DNA from: Pelomonas nitida
GTDB lineage: Bacteria > Pseudomonadota > Gammaproteobacteria > Burkholderiales > Burkholderiaceae_C
Length of the DNA: 64,000 bases
Reading direction: 5' to 3'
Assembly (NCBI RefSeq): GCF_043555975.1
Contig: NZ_JBIGIA010000003.1
Span: 248,001-312,000 of the forward strand
Shown: in pieces, positions 22,560-30,365 of the stretch
How the letters are laid out: every line of letters begins with the position of its first letter
Position numbering within the stretch: the stretch's first letter is position 1
Program-made: the position numbers and the translations under genes
Notes under the pieces: model-generated
The model's database searches: none
What the model was told of the DNA's origin: nothing
What the model saw: only the letters and a program-made list of their open reading frames with translations

Positions 22560-22913
22560 TCAGAAGACAGGGATCAGGTGCGGGCGGCCGGCCACGAGCG
22601 TGACCACACGGCGAGGCAGATGCAGCAGCGGCGTGGTGCCGGCACGGGTGGCCCGGGCCACGGCGGCCTGCGCGGCCTGCAGCAGCGCCGGCAGCGTGGG
22701 GCGCTCGCCACGGCATTGCGAGCGCGGGATGACGAGCGCGAGATCCAGGCTGCTGGCGCCACCGGCGTCCGGCGCTTCAACTTCCAGCCGCGCGTTCACG
22801 ACCACCGTCGAGGGCGTGCTCAGGCACAGATCGAGATCCGCCGCGACGATGTCGTCGTCGGCCACCGGCAGCGGGTGCAGCACCGGCGCTTCGGGAGAGA
22901 AATTCTTCAACAT
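22560..22913 (-). CDS. small hypothetical protein
   Basis: A 117-aa acidic-to-neutral protein with no recognised family. It has an N-terminal region (VLHPLPVADDDIVAADLDLCL), a strand-rich middle (STVVVNARLEVEA, LDLALVIPRSQ) and a helix (LPALLQAAQAAVARATRAG). Starts at 22913, 22922 or 22925 are all possible and none has a good ribosome binding site. It is convergent with the NHLP-tailed gene (30 bp apart), so its 3' end abuts that gene. It is flanked upstream by the CTGTAGGACGA motif that also precedes the next gene. Confidence 0.5.
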   Translation of the reverse strand: MLKNFSPEAPVLHPLPVADDDIVAADLDLCLSTPSTVVVNARLEVEAPDAGGASSLDLALVIPRSQCRGERPTLPALLQAAQAAVARATRAGTTPLLHLPRRVVTLVAGRPHLIPVF

Positions 22914-22969
22914 GGCGAGCATCATGCAAACGGCATGTGACAGTTGCCATCGGGCGCGCTGCCGGGCGC

Positions 22970-23336
22970 CTGTAGGACGAGGCCGACTCAGCCCGCGCCC
23001 AGCGGCCGCACCAGCCGCACGGTGGGCCGCGCGAACAACCGCCCGATGAGGGTGCGCGCGAAGAAATAGTCGTTGCGCAGCTTCTCGCCCAGCGCATCCA
23101 GCCCGACGCGGCCGGTCGGATCGCAGGGGATGTCCAGGCCGGCATCGCCGGCGCTCAGCGGCTCGAAGTGCAGCAGGTGGGTGGCCTCTGCCGGGGCGGT
23201 ATCGGGCTTGGCGAACATCGTGACCTCCATCGAGCGTGACGACAACACGAGCCCAATGTGCCGCTGCGCTGCGGGCCGGGCTGTAGGCGGCAGGGCCCGC
23301 CACGGGCCGCGCGCGTCGCGTGCCGCTGTAGGACGA
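22970..23336. repeat. repeated CTGTAGGACGA motif
   Basis: The 11-mer CTGTAGGACGA occurs at 22970-22980 and 23326-23336, with a shorter copy CTGTAGG at 23281-23287. On the minus strand each copy lies about 55-110 bp upstream of one of the two small minus-strand genes (starts 22913 and 23218). It could be a shared regulatory element. Only these exact positions are repeated; the span includes other sequence. Confidence 0.4.
22988..23218 (-). CDS. small conserved-looking hypothetical protein
   Basis: A 76-aa protein with an excellent ribosome binding site (GGAGGT five bases before the ATG at 23218). Its core reads L-H-F-E-P-L-S then D-I-P-C-D-x-x-G-x-V-x-L-D-A-L and LRNDYFFARTLIGRLFARP. I recall similar short proteins in Burkholderiales but know no function. 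It lies 3' of metR on the same strand, 141 bp away, with its own upstream repeat motif, and is probably a separate unit. Confidence 0.65.
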   Translation of the reverse strand: MFAKPDTAPAEATHLLHFEPLSAGDAGLDIPCDPTGRVGLDALGEKLRNDYFFARTLIGRLFARPTVRLVRPLGAG

Positions 23337-23359
23337 CACGCGGCACTCGGCACTCGGGC

Positions 23360-24283
23360 TCACAGCAGGCTGACGCCCGCAAGGTTCAGCAGCGAGGTCT
23401 CGCGCATCAGGCGAACGAAGTCCGCCAGAAACGGCTTGGCCGCCAGCCCGGCGGTGCTGACGGCGTACAGCCGCCCCGTGAGCCCACCCTCCCCGATGCG
23501 CTGGCGCGCCACATAGCCGCGCGCCAGGTAGCCCTCCACGGCCCACAACGGCAACGCCGCCACGCCGCGCCCGCTGGCGACGAGTTGCAGCATGGCCACC
23601 GTCAGCTCGCTGGTGCGGCGCGGCGGCACGATGCCGGCCGGCTGCAACACGCGGCGCACGAGGTCGAGCATCTCGTCGGGGACGGGGTAGGTGATGAGCG
23701 TCTGGTCGGCGAAATCCGCCGCCGCCAGCCAGGGCTTGGCGAGCAAGGCATGACCCTTGGGCAGCAGCGCGACGATCTCGAAGCTGAAGAGCGGGTGCAC
23801 GGCAACGCCGGTCTCATCGGCATCCACATCCGACACGATGGCCAGCTCGGCACGGTCCTGATGCAGCAGCCCCACGGGGTCGGCCTGAAAGCCGGACACG
23901 ATGTCCAGCTCCACCTCCGGCCACCGCTCGCGAAACGCGTCCATCGCCGGCATCAGCCAGTCGAAACAGGTGTGGCATTCCACGGCGATGCGCAGTTGGC
24001 CTGCGGAGCCGTCCACCAGCCGGCGCGCATCGCGCTCGGCCTCGTCCACCTGCGGCAGCACGGCGTCGGCCAGTTTCAGCAGCCGCTGCCCCACGGCCCC
24101 GAACACCAGCGGGTTGCTTTTGCGCGCGAACAGCTCGGCGCCGTAATGCTCCTCCAACCCCTTGAGCTGGTGGGACAGCGCGGACTGCGTCAGGTTCAGC
24201 AACTGCGCCGCGCGCGACAGGTTGCCGGCCTCGCGCAGCGCCAGCAGGGTTCGCAGATGACGCAGCTCCAGCGGCGTTTGCAT
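23360..24283 (-). CDS. metR: LysR-type regulator of methionine synthesis
   Basis: A 307-aa LysR regulator. N-terminal winged helix (residues 5-65: LRHLRTLLALREAGNLSRAA, TQSALSHQLKGLEEHYG) and a co-inducer domain with the MetR features HTCFDWLMPAMDAFRERWP, DIVSGFQADPVGLLHQDRAE and YPVPDEMLDLVRRVL. In other bacteria MetR uses homocysteine as co-inducer and activates metE. Here it is divergent from metE with a ~96-bp intergenic region, the classical arrangement. The ATG at 24283 (MQTPLELRHL) starts right at the helix-turn-helix. Confidence 0.92.
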   Translation of the reverse strand: MQTPLELRHLRTLLALREAGNLSRAAQLLNLTQSALSHQLKGLEEHYGAELFARKSNPLVFGAVGQRLLKLADAVLPQVDEAERDARRLVDGSAGQLRIAVECHTCFDWLMPAMDAFRERWPEVELDIVSGFQADPVGLLHQDRAELAIVSDVDADETGVAVHPLFSFEIVALLPKGHALLAKPWLAAADFADQTLITYPVPDEMLDLVRRVLQPAGIVPPRRTSELTVAMLQLVASGRGVAALPLWAVEGYLARGYVARQRIGEGGLTGRLYAVSTAGLAAKPFLADFVRLMRETSLLNLAGVSLL

Positions 24284-24349
24284 GAATAGAACTTGTGACG
24301 ATCCAGAAAAAGTTTCGTTTGAATCATAGACAAGAACTGCCGATCATCA

Positions 24350-24362
24350 CGAATCAGTTTCA
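24350..24362. promoter_or_regulatory. possible MetR box
   Basis: CGAA-TCAGT-TTCA differs by one base from the MetR consensus TGAA-N5-TTCA. It lies in the metR-metE divergent region, but only 18 bp before the preferred metE start, which is close for an activator site. A functional role would imply that the true start is downstream or that it has a repressive role. Confidence 0.3.
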
Positions 24363-24379
24363 GCATGACCAGATTCATC

Positions 24380-26707
24380 ATGATCAAGACTCATATTCTC
24401 GGCTTCCCACGCATGGGCGAACAGCGCGAGCTCAAGACGGCGCTGGAGAGCCACTGGCGTGGCGACATCACCGCCGACGAGCTGGAAGCGCAGGCGGCCG
24501 CCTTGCGCGCCAGGCACTGGGCGCTGCAACTGCAAACTGGGCTGGATCACGTCACCGTGGGCGACTTCGCGCTCTACGACCACGTGGCCCACCTGATCCA
24601 GCTGTTGGGCTGCGAGCCGCGGCGGTTCGGCTTCACCGGCCAGGAAACCCCGCTGCAGCGCTATTTCGCCATGGCACGCGGTACGGCGATCCACGCTCAC
24701 ACATCGAGCTGCGGCTGCGGGGCCACCAGCGGCGACGGCACACCGGCGCTGGAGATGACGAAATGGTTCGACACGAACTACCACTACCTCGTGCCCGAGT
24801 TCGACAGCGCGACGGCCTTCCAGCTGAACGCCGACCGGCTGCTGGCGGAGGTGGACGAAGCCATCGCCCTGCCCGCCAGCCCCAAGGTGGCGCTGCTGGG
24901 CCCGGTCAGCTTCCTGTACCTGGGCAAGAGCAAGGAGGACGGCTTCGACCGACTCGCGCTGCTCACGCGCCTGCTGCCCGTCTATGAACAGCTGCTGACC
25001 CGCCTGGCCGCGCGCGGCGTGACCTGGGTGCAACTGGACGAACCCATCCTCGGGCTGGACCTGGGCCCAGCCTGGCAGGACGCGCTGCGCCAGGCCTATG
25101 CGCGCCTGGGCGTCGTCGGCCAGCCGCTGCTGCTGGCGACCTACTTCTCGCCGCTGGCCGACAACCTCGACCTGGCCTGCGAGCTGCCAGTGGCTGGCCT
25201 GCACGTGGACGCCGTGCGCGCACCGCAGGAATTGCTGCCCGTGGCCCGCCGCCTGCCGCTGGACCGCGAGCTGTCGGTGGGCATCATCGACGGGCGCAAC
25301 ATCTGGCGCGCCGACCTCGACGCGGCGCTGGTGCAGCTGCACCAGGTGCAGGCACTGCGCGGCGGCCGCCTGTGGGTGGCGCCATCGTGCTCGCTGCTGC
25401 ACGTGCCGTTCAGCCTGCGCCACGACAAGGCGCTGGATGCGGAGCTGCAGAGCTGGCTCGCCGGCGCGGTGGAAAAGCTCGAAGAACTCCGCGTGCTCAA
25501 GCGGGCGCTGTGGGGCGACGAAACCGGCGTGGCCCACGAGCTGGCCGAGGCACGCATCGCGCGCGCTAACCGCGTCAGCAGCCGGCGCGTGCGCAATGCC
25601 AGCGTTGCCGCCCGCCTCGCCGCGCTGCCGGCCGGTGCCGATCAGCGCCGCTCGCCCTTCCCTGCCCGCCAGGCAGCGCAACGTGAGCGCCTGACGTTGC
25701 CCGCGTTTCCCACCACCACGATCGGCTCCTTCCCGCAAACGTCCGAGATCCGCGCCGCACGCGCCGCCTTCAAGCGCGGCACACTCGCCGAGGCGGCCTA
25801 CCGCGACGCCATGCAGCGGGAAATCCGGCTCGCCGTCAGCAAGCAGGAGGCGTTAGGCCTGGACGTGCTGGTACACGGCGAAGCTGAGCGCAACGACATG
25901 GTGGAGTACTTCGGCGAACAGCTCTCGGGCTTCGCCTTCACCGCCAACGGCTGGGTGCAAAGCTACGGCTCACGCTGCGTGAAACCACCCGTGCTGTTCG
26001 GCGATGTATCCCGCCCCAAGGCCATGACGGTGGACTGGACCGTGTTCGCCCAGAACCTCACGCGCAAGCCGATGAAGGGCATGCTGACCGGCCCCATCAC
26101 CATCCTGCAGTGGTCGTTCGTGCGTGACGACCAGCCACGCGCCGACACGGCGCTGCAGATCGCGCTGGCCATCCGCGACGAGGTGGAGGACCTGGAAGCC
26201 GCCGGGATCGCCGTCATCCAGATCGACGAACCGGCCATCCGCGAAGGCCTGCCACTGCGCCGTGCGGCGTGGCCCGAGTACCTCCATTGGGCGACGCGGG
26301 CCTTCCGCGTGTCCGCCAGCGCGGTGCGCGACGACACGCAGATCCACACCCACATGTGCTATTCGGAGTTCAACGACATCCTGCCCGAGATCGCCACCAT
26401 GGATGCCGACGTCATCACCATCGAGACGAGCCGTTCCGACATGGAACTGCTGCGCGGTTTCGGACAGTTTCAGTACCCCAACGAGATCGGCCCGGGCGTG
26501 TACGACATCCACTCGCCACGCGTGCCCGAAACGGCCGAGATGCTGCGGCTGCTGACGAAGGCCGCCGAGGTCATTCCGGCAGAGCGGCTGTGGGTCAACC
26601 CCGACTGCGGTCTCAAGACGCGCGCCTGGCCCGAGACCGAGGCGGCGCTTGCACGCATGGTGGAGGCAGCGCGCAGCCTGCGCCTGACGGCGACGGCAAG
26701 CCACTAA
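24380..26707 (+). CDS. metE: cobalamin-independent methionine synthase
   Basis: A 775-aa 5-methyltetrahydropteroyltriglutamate-homocysteine methyltransferase making methionine without B12. N-terminal domain: ILGFPRMGEQRELK, TKWFDTNYHYLVPEF. C-terminal catalytic domain: TTIGSFPQTSEIR, VHGEAERNDMVEYFGEQLSGF, MLTGPITILQWSFVRDDQP and QIDEPAIREGLPLR. Zinc ligands are present in IHTHMCYSEF (His and Cys) and VNPDCGLKTR (Cys). ATG 24380 gives the usual N terminus; an in-frame ATG at 24365 is an alternative, and neither has a clear ribosome binding site. An extra CGCG-rich loop (SSCGCGATSGDG) sits before the TKWFDTNYHY motif. Confidence 0.95.
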   Translation: MIKTHILGFPRMGEQRELKTALESHWRGDITADELEAQAAALRARHWALQLQTGLDHVTVGDFALYDHVAHLIQLLGCEPRRFGFTGQETPLQRYFAMARGTAIHAHTSSCGCGATSGDGTPALEMTKWFDTNYHYLVPEFDSATAFQLNADRLLAEVDEAIALPASPKVALLGPVSFLYLGKSKEDGFDRLALLTRLLPVYEQLLTRLAARGVTWVQLDEPILGLDLGPAWQDALRQAYARLGVVGQPLLLATYFSPLADNLDLACELPVAGLHVDAVRAPQELLPVARRLPLDRELSVGIIDGRNIWRADLDAALVQLHQVQALRGGRLWVAPSCSLLHVPFSLRHDKALDAELQSWLAGAVEKLEELRVLKRALWGDETGVAHELAEARIARANRVSSRRVRNASVAARLAALPAGADQRRSPFPARQAAQRERLTLPAFPTTTIGSFPQTSEIRAARAAFKRGTLAEAAYRDAMQREIRLAVSKQEALGLDVLVHGEAERNDMVEYFGEQLSGFAFTANGWVQSYGSRCVKPPVLFGDVSRPKAMTVDWTVFAQNLTRKPMKGMLTGPITILQWSFVRDDQPRADTALQIALAIRDEVEDLEAAGIAVIQIDEPAIREGLPLRRAAWPEYLHWATRAFRVSASAVRDDTQIHTHMCYSEFNDILPEIATMDADVITIETSRSDMELLRGFGQFQYPNEIGPGVYDIHSPRVPETAEMLRLLTKAAEVIPAERLWVNPDCGLKTRAWPETEAALARMVEAARSLRLTATASH

Positions 26708-26985
26708 CGCCACCTTGACAAGCACCAACAATCACTAACGAGGCCGTGATGCGCCATCTCGGCAGCACCATTGCCGCCGGCTCGCAAGGCATGGGCGGGC
26801 CATGCGCGATACCCCGCCAGCGGAGGCGGGGTATCTGCGCGACGCCGCTCAAGAAATATTTTGTCTGGCGCTGCCAAATACTCGCGACCGGGAGATTCCG
26901 CAAGCCCTCCCGGGTTACGAAGAACCCGATCCAGGGGACGCGAAAATCCCGGCATGAACCCGTTTGTTTTATAGGGGGTCGGTGG

Positions 26986-27184
26986 TTGACGCTCGTCTGT
27001 AATCGGACGAGCATGCAGGCCATTGATTCACGGCCGGTACAGGCGGAATCAATCTCGGGAACCCGCCTGGGTCGAGATTCCCGAGCCGGTTCTCTTGGCG
27101 CTGATGGCCGCGTCTGCTGCGCAGGCATCAGCGGTTGATTGCAACAACGCGAGGTTGAAGGTCCAAGACGGTTGGGCTTTTTTT
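26986..27184 (+). ncRNA. candidate structured RNA ending in an intrinsic terminator
   Basis: Four perfect hairpins follow one another: GCTCGTC/GACGAGC (26991-27012), ATTGATTC/GAATCAAT (27022-27053), CTCGGGAA/TTCCCGAG (27054-27085; alternatively AATCTCG/CGAGATT at 27051-27079), and CGCTGATG/CATCAGCG (27099-27133). A terminator hairpin with seven T residues closes the unit at 27184. The 5' boundary is a guess: TTGACG at 26986 could be a -35 element, or the RNA could begin further upstream. It is either an independent ~200-nt small RNA or an attenuator-type leader of the cellulase operon, whose first ATG is 158 bp downstream. I do not recognise a known RNA family. Confidence 0.5.
27161..27184 (+). 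terminator. intrinsic terminator upstream of the cellulase operon
   Basis: Stem GTCCAA / TTGGGC (one G-U pair) with a five-base loop, directly followed by TTTTTTT (27178-27184). It lies inside the noncoding region, 158 bp before the GH9 start, so it ends either a small RNA or an attenuated leader. Confidence 0.6.
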
Positions 27185-27342
27185 GAAACCTTGGTGACAG
27201 CGTTGTCCATAACGAGAAGATCTGGCAGTAGTTATCGGGGGGCGGCAGTAAAGCCCGGAGCGGCTGGAAAAGCAGCCGGGCGAGCGGCTGCATGGATGTC
27301 TGGCAGCCGGAAGTCCAGCAACAAAACCCGGAGACAAACCGT

Positions 27343-30282
27343 ATGAGCACGATCAAGCAAGGCCGCCGCCCGCAGGCGCGCTGGGCCGCCCCCATGCTGG
27401 CTTTGGCCCTGGCCGCCTGCGGTGGCGGCGACACCTCCCGCCCGGCCGCTTCGGCGATGGACGCGAGCACAGGCGGCATGGCCAAGGCGATGGCCGTGAC
27501 GCCAGCGGCCGCAGCCCCGGCCTACAACTACGCGGAGGCCTTGCAGAAGGCCATCCTCTTCTACGAGGCGCAGCAGTCGGGCAAGAAGCCCGACTGGAGC
27601 CGCGTCAGCTGGCGTGGTGACTCCCGGCTGACCGACGGCAGCGACGTGGGCCTGGACCTCTCCGGTGGCTGGTACGACGCCGGTGACCACGTGAAGTTCG
27701 GCTTCCCCGCCGCGTGGACGGCGACACAGCTCGCCTGGGGCGCGCTGGAGTTCGAAGCCGGACACAAGGATGCCGGCCAGCACGACGCGCTGCTGCGCAA
27801 CCTGCGCTGGATCAACGACTACTTCATCAAGGCCCACCCGAGCGCCAATGTGTTCTACGGCCAGGTGGGCAACGGCAGCACCGACCACAGCTGGTGGGGC
27901 CCGGTGGAGGTCTATCCCAAGGCCGCGCCGGCCTACAAGATCGACGCTACCTGCGGTGGCTCGGACCTCGCAGGCGAAACCGCCGCGTCACTGGCAGCCG
28001 CCTCCATGGTGTTCAAGACCAGCGATCCGACCTACTCCGCCACCCTGCTGACGCACGCTCGCCAGCTCTTCACGCTGGCCGACACCAAGCGTCAGAAGTA
28101 CGTGGAGTGCATCACCGACGCGCAGGGCTTCTACAACTCCTGGTCGGGCTACAACGACGAGCTCGCCTGGAGCGCCATCTGGCTCTACCGCGCCACCGGC
28201 GAGGCGGCCTACCTGGACAAGGCCGAGGGCTTCGTCGGCAGTTTCGGCACCGAGGGGCAGACCTCCTTCCTGCCTTACAAGTGGACGCAGGACTGGGACA
28301 GCAAGCACTACGGCAGCTACCTGCTGCTGGCGCGCCTGACCGGCAAGCAGAAGTACAAGGACGCGATGGAGCGCAACCTGGCGTACTGGACGACGGGCAC
28401 GCCCGAGGGTGAGCGCGTGACCTACACGCCCGGCGGCCTGGCCTGGCTGTCATCGTGGGGTTCGCTGCGCTATGCGCTCAATGAATCCTTCATCGCGCTG
28501 GTCTACGCCAAGGACGTGGCCGACGCCACCAAGCAGCAGCGTTACCGCGACTTCGCGATGCAGCAGCTGAACTACGCGCTGGGCAGCAACCCGCGCAACA
28601 GCAGCTACCTGATCGGCTTCGGCGCCAACCCGCCGCAGCACCCGCACCACCGCACGGCGCACGGCTCCTGGGCCGACAGCCAGAGCGTACCGACCAACCA
28701 CCGCCACGTGCTGTACGGCGCGCTGGTGGGCGGCCCCAATGCCAGCGACGCCTACACCGACTCGATCTCCGACTACGTCTCCAACGAGGTCGCCATCGAC
28801 TACAACGCCTCCATCGTCGGCGTGCTCGCCGCCGCGCAGCAGCTCTTCCCGGGCAGCGTACCGTTGGCGAACTTCCCGCAGGCCGAGGTGGCGTCCGAGG
28901 ACGAATACTTCGTCGAGGCATCGCTGAACAGCACGGGCACGACCTACACCGAAGTGAAGGCGCTGGCCAACAACCGCAGCGGCTGGCCCGCCCGCGTGAC
29001 CGACAAGCTCAGCCTGCGCTACTACGTGGACCTGAGCGAAGTCATCGCCGCCGGCCGCAGTGCGGCCGACATCAAGGTGTCGTCCAACTACGCCGATGGC
29101 GGCGTGGCGCGCGGCCTGGTGCGCTGCGGCACCAGCAACCTCTACTACGCCAGCGGCGACTTCAGCGGCACCAAGATCTATCCCGGCGGCCAGTCTGCCT
29201 ACAAAAAGGAGATCCAGATCCGCATCGCCGCGCCCGACAGCACCACCTTCTGGAACCCCGTCAACGACCCGTCCTACACAGGGCTGGGCGCGCCCGGCAG
29301 CACGGCCGTCAAGGTCGCGAACATCACGCTCTACGACGATGGCCGCAAGATCTGGGGCAACGAACCTGCGGCTTGCGGCGGCGTGGTGCTGCCGGTGCCG
29401 GCAACGCCGACCGGCCTCGCGGCTGCGGCCGGGGTGGGCAGCATCAGCCTGAGCTGGTCGGCCGCCACCAACGCCACCGGCTACACGCTCAAGCGCTCCA
29501 CCACGGGCACGGCCGGCAGCTTCGCGCTGCTCGCCTCGCCCACGGGCACGAGCTACGTGGACAGTGGCCTGGCCGGCAACACGCGCTACTACTACACGGT
29601 CAGCGCACGCAACGACTCGGGCGAGAGCGCCGCCAGCGACCCGGTCTGGGCCACCACACCGGTCGGCCCACCGGCCGCACCCGCGCCAACGGCCACGGCC
29701 GGTAACGCCACGGTGACGCTCAACTGGGCCACCGTCGCCGGCGCCGCCAGCTATGAAATCTCGCGCGCCACCAGCGCCACCGGCAGCTACGCCTCGCTCG
29801 CCAGCGGCCTCAGCGTGCTGACCTACGTGGACAGCGGCCTCACCAACGGCAGCACCTACTTCTACAAGGTGGGCGCAAGAAACACGGCCGGAGTCACGCT
29901 CTCCGACCCTGTCTCCGCCACGCCCAGCGGTGGTGGTGGCGGCGGTGGCGGCAGCAGCAACTGCACGCTGACGCTGGATTCGACCAACGACTGGGGCAGC
30001 GGCCAGGTGTTGCGTGTATTGCTCAGCAACACCGGCACGACGGCCATCACCGGCTGGGGCTTCAGCTTCACGGAGAGCAACCCCTTCACGTCAACGAACA
30101 GCTGGAGCGGCACCTTCACCGTCACCGGCACCCAGGTGAGCTACACGCCCGCCAGCTGGAACGCGAGCGTGCCGGCCGGCGGCAACATCGACGCCGGCAT
30201 GCAGCTCACCTACAGCGGCGCCAAGCCCGTGCCCGGCGCCGTCACGATGACGGGCGCCAGCTGCAGCGTCGTCATCAAGTAA
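27343..30282 (+). CDS. GH9 cellulase (GH9-CBM3c-FN3-FN3-CBM2), lipoprotein
   Basis: A 979-aa processive-endoglucanase-type enzyme. The N terminus has a lipobox (LALAAC, Cys26), predicting lipid anchoring. The GH9 domain (about 65-510) contains the catalytic Asp112 and Asp115 (DAGDHVKFG) and Glu482 (SNEVAIDYNAS). A CBM3c-like module (about 525-680) begins EYFVEASLN and ends NITLYDDGRKIWGNEP; GH9-CBM3c pairs are the processive theme-B type. Two fibronectin type III domains follow (about 686-775 and 778-865), then a poly-Gly linker and a C-terminal CBM2 (CTLTLDSTNDWGSG to the final VVIK). ATG 27343 has GGAG nine bases upstream. First gene of the cellulase operon. Confidence 0.93.
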   Translation: MSTIKQGRRPQARWAAPMLALALAACGGGDTSRPAASAMDASTGGMAKAMAVTPAAAAPAYNYAEALQKAILFYEAQQSGKKPDWSRVSWRGDSRLTDGSDVGLDLSGGWYDAGDHVKFGFPAAWTATQLAWGALEFEAGHKDAGQHDALLRNLRWINDYFIKAHPSANVFYGQVGNGSTDHSWWGPVEVYPKAAPAYKIDATCGGSDLAGETAASLAAASMVFKTSDPTYSATLLTHARQLFTLADTKRQKYVECITDAQGFYNSWSGYNDELAWSAIWLYRATGEAAYLDKAEGFVGSFGTEGQTSFLPYKWTQDWDSKHYGSYLLLARLTGKQKYKDAMERNLAYWTTGTPEGERVTYTPGGLAWLSSWGSLRYALNESFIALVYAKDVADATKQQRYRDFAMQQLNYALGSNPRNSSYLIGFGANPPQHPHHRTAHGSWADSQSVPTNHRHVLYGALVGGPNASDAYTDSISDYVSNEVAIDYNASIVGVLAAAQQLFPGSVPLANFPQAEVASEDEYFVEASLNSTGTTYTEVKALANNRSGWPARVTDKLSLRYYVDLSEVIAAGRSAADIKVSSNYADGGVARGLVRCGTSNLYYASGDFSGTKIYPGGQSAYKKEIQIRIAAPDSTTFWNPVNDPSYTGLGAPGSTAVKVANITLYDDGRKIWGNEPAACGGVVLPVPATPTGLAAAAGVGSISLSWSAATNATGYTLKRSTTGTAGSFALLASPTGTSYVDSGLAGNTRYYYTVSARNDSGESAASDPVWATTPVGPPAAPAPTATAGNATVTLNWATVAGAASYEISRATSATGSYASLASGLSVLTYVDSGLTNGSTYFYKVGARNTAGVTLSDPVSATPSGGGGGGGGSSNCTLTLDSTNDWGSGQVLRVLLSNTGTTAITGWGFSFTESNPFTSTNSWSGTFTVTGTQVSYTPASWNASVPAGGNIDAGMQLTYSGAKPVPGAVTMTGASCSVVIK

Positions 30283-30365
30283 GCCTTCCCATCCCCCCCA
30301 AAGCCCGCCGACCGCGCGGGCGGGGCAACTCACGCCCGCGTTTTGACGGGCAACCGGAGACCACC

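Larger units (their letters stand above)
26708..27342. other. 635-bp gene-free region with many perfect hairpins
   Basis: No credible gene is present; the open frames here lack family features and codon bias. Perfect stems include ATACCCCGCC/GGCGGGGTAT (26809-26834), CCGGGAG/CTCCCGG (26888-26913), and CGGGTT/AACCCG (26911-26928), where the last two share bases 26911-26913 and exclude one another. These are followed by the array at 26991-27133 and the terminator listed separately. Base composition is lower in GC than the flanking genes. It may contain the metE mRNA end, a small RNA gene and the leader of the cellulase operon. Confidence 0.7.

Noticed and set aside
26860..26990. Possible c-di-GMP (GEMM) riboswitch
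   Set aside because: GGGACGC followed by A-rich bases is faintly similar to the GEMM core, but the first conserved half and the tetraloop receptor are absent, so I do not claim it.
26986..27027. Third FNR-type promoter before the cellulase operon
   Set aside because: TTGAC-GCTC-GTCTG matches only eight of ten positions and the -10 position reads ATTGAT; it is also part of a hairpin.
26613..27485. Minus-strand frame over the metE-cellulase gap
   Set aside because: No start signal, no recognisable family and it runs into metE and the GH9 gene; the hairpins explain the region better.
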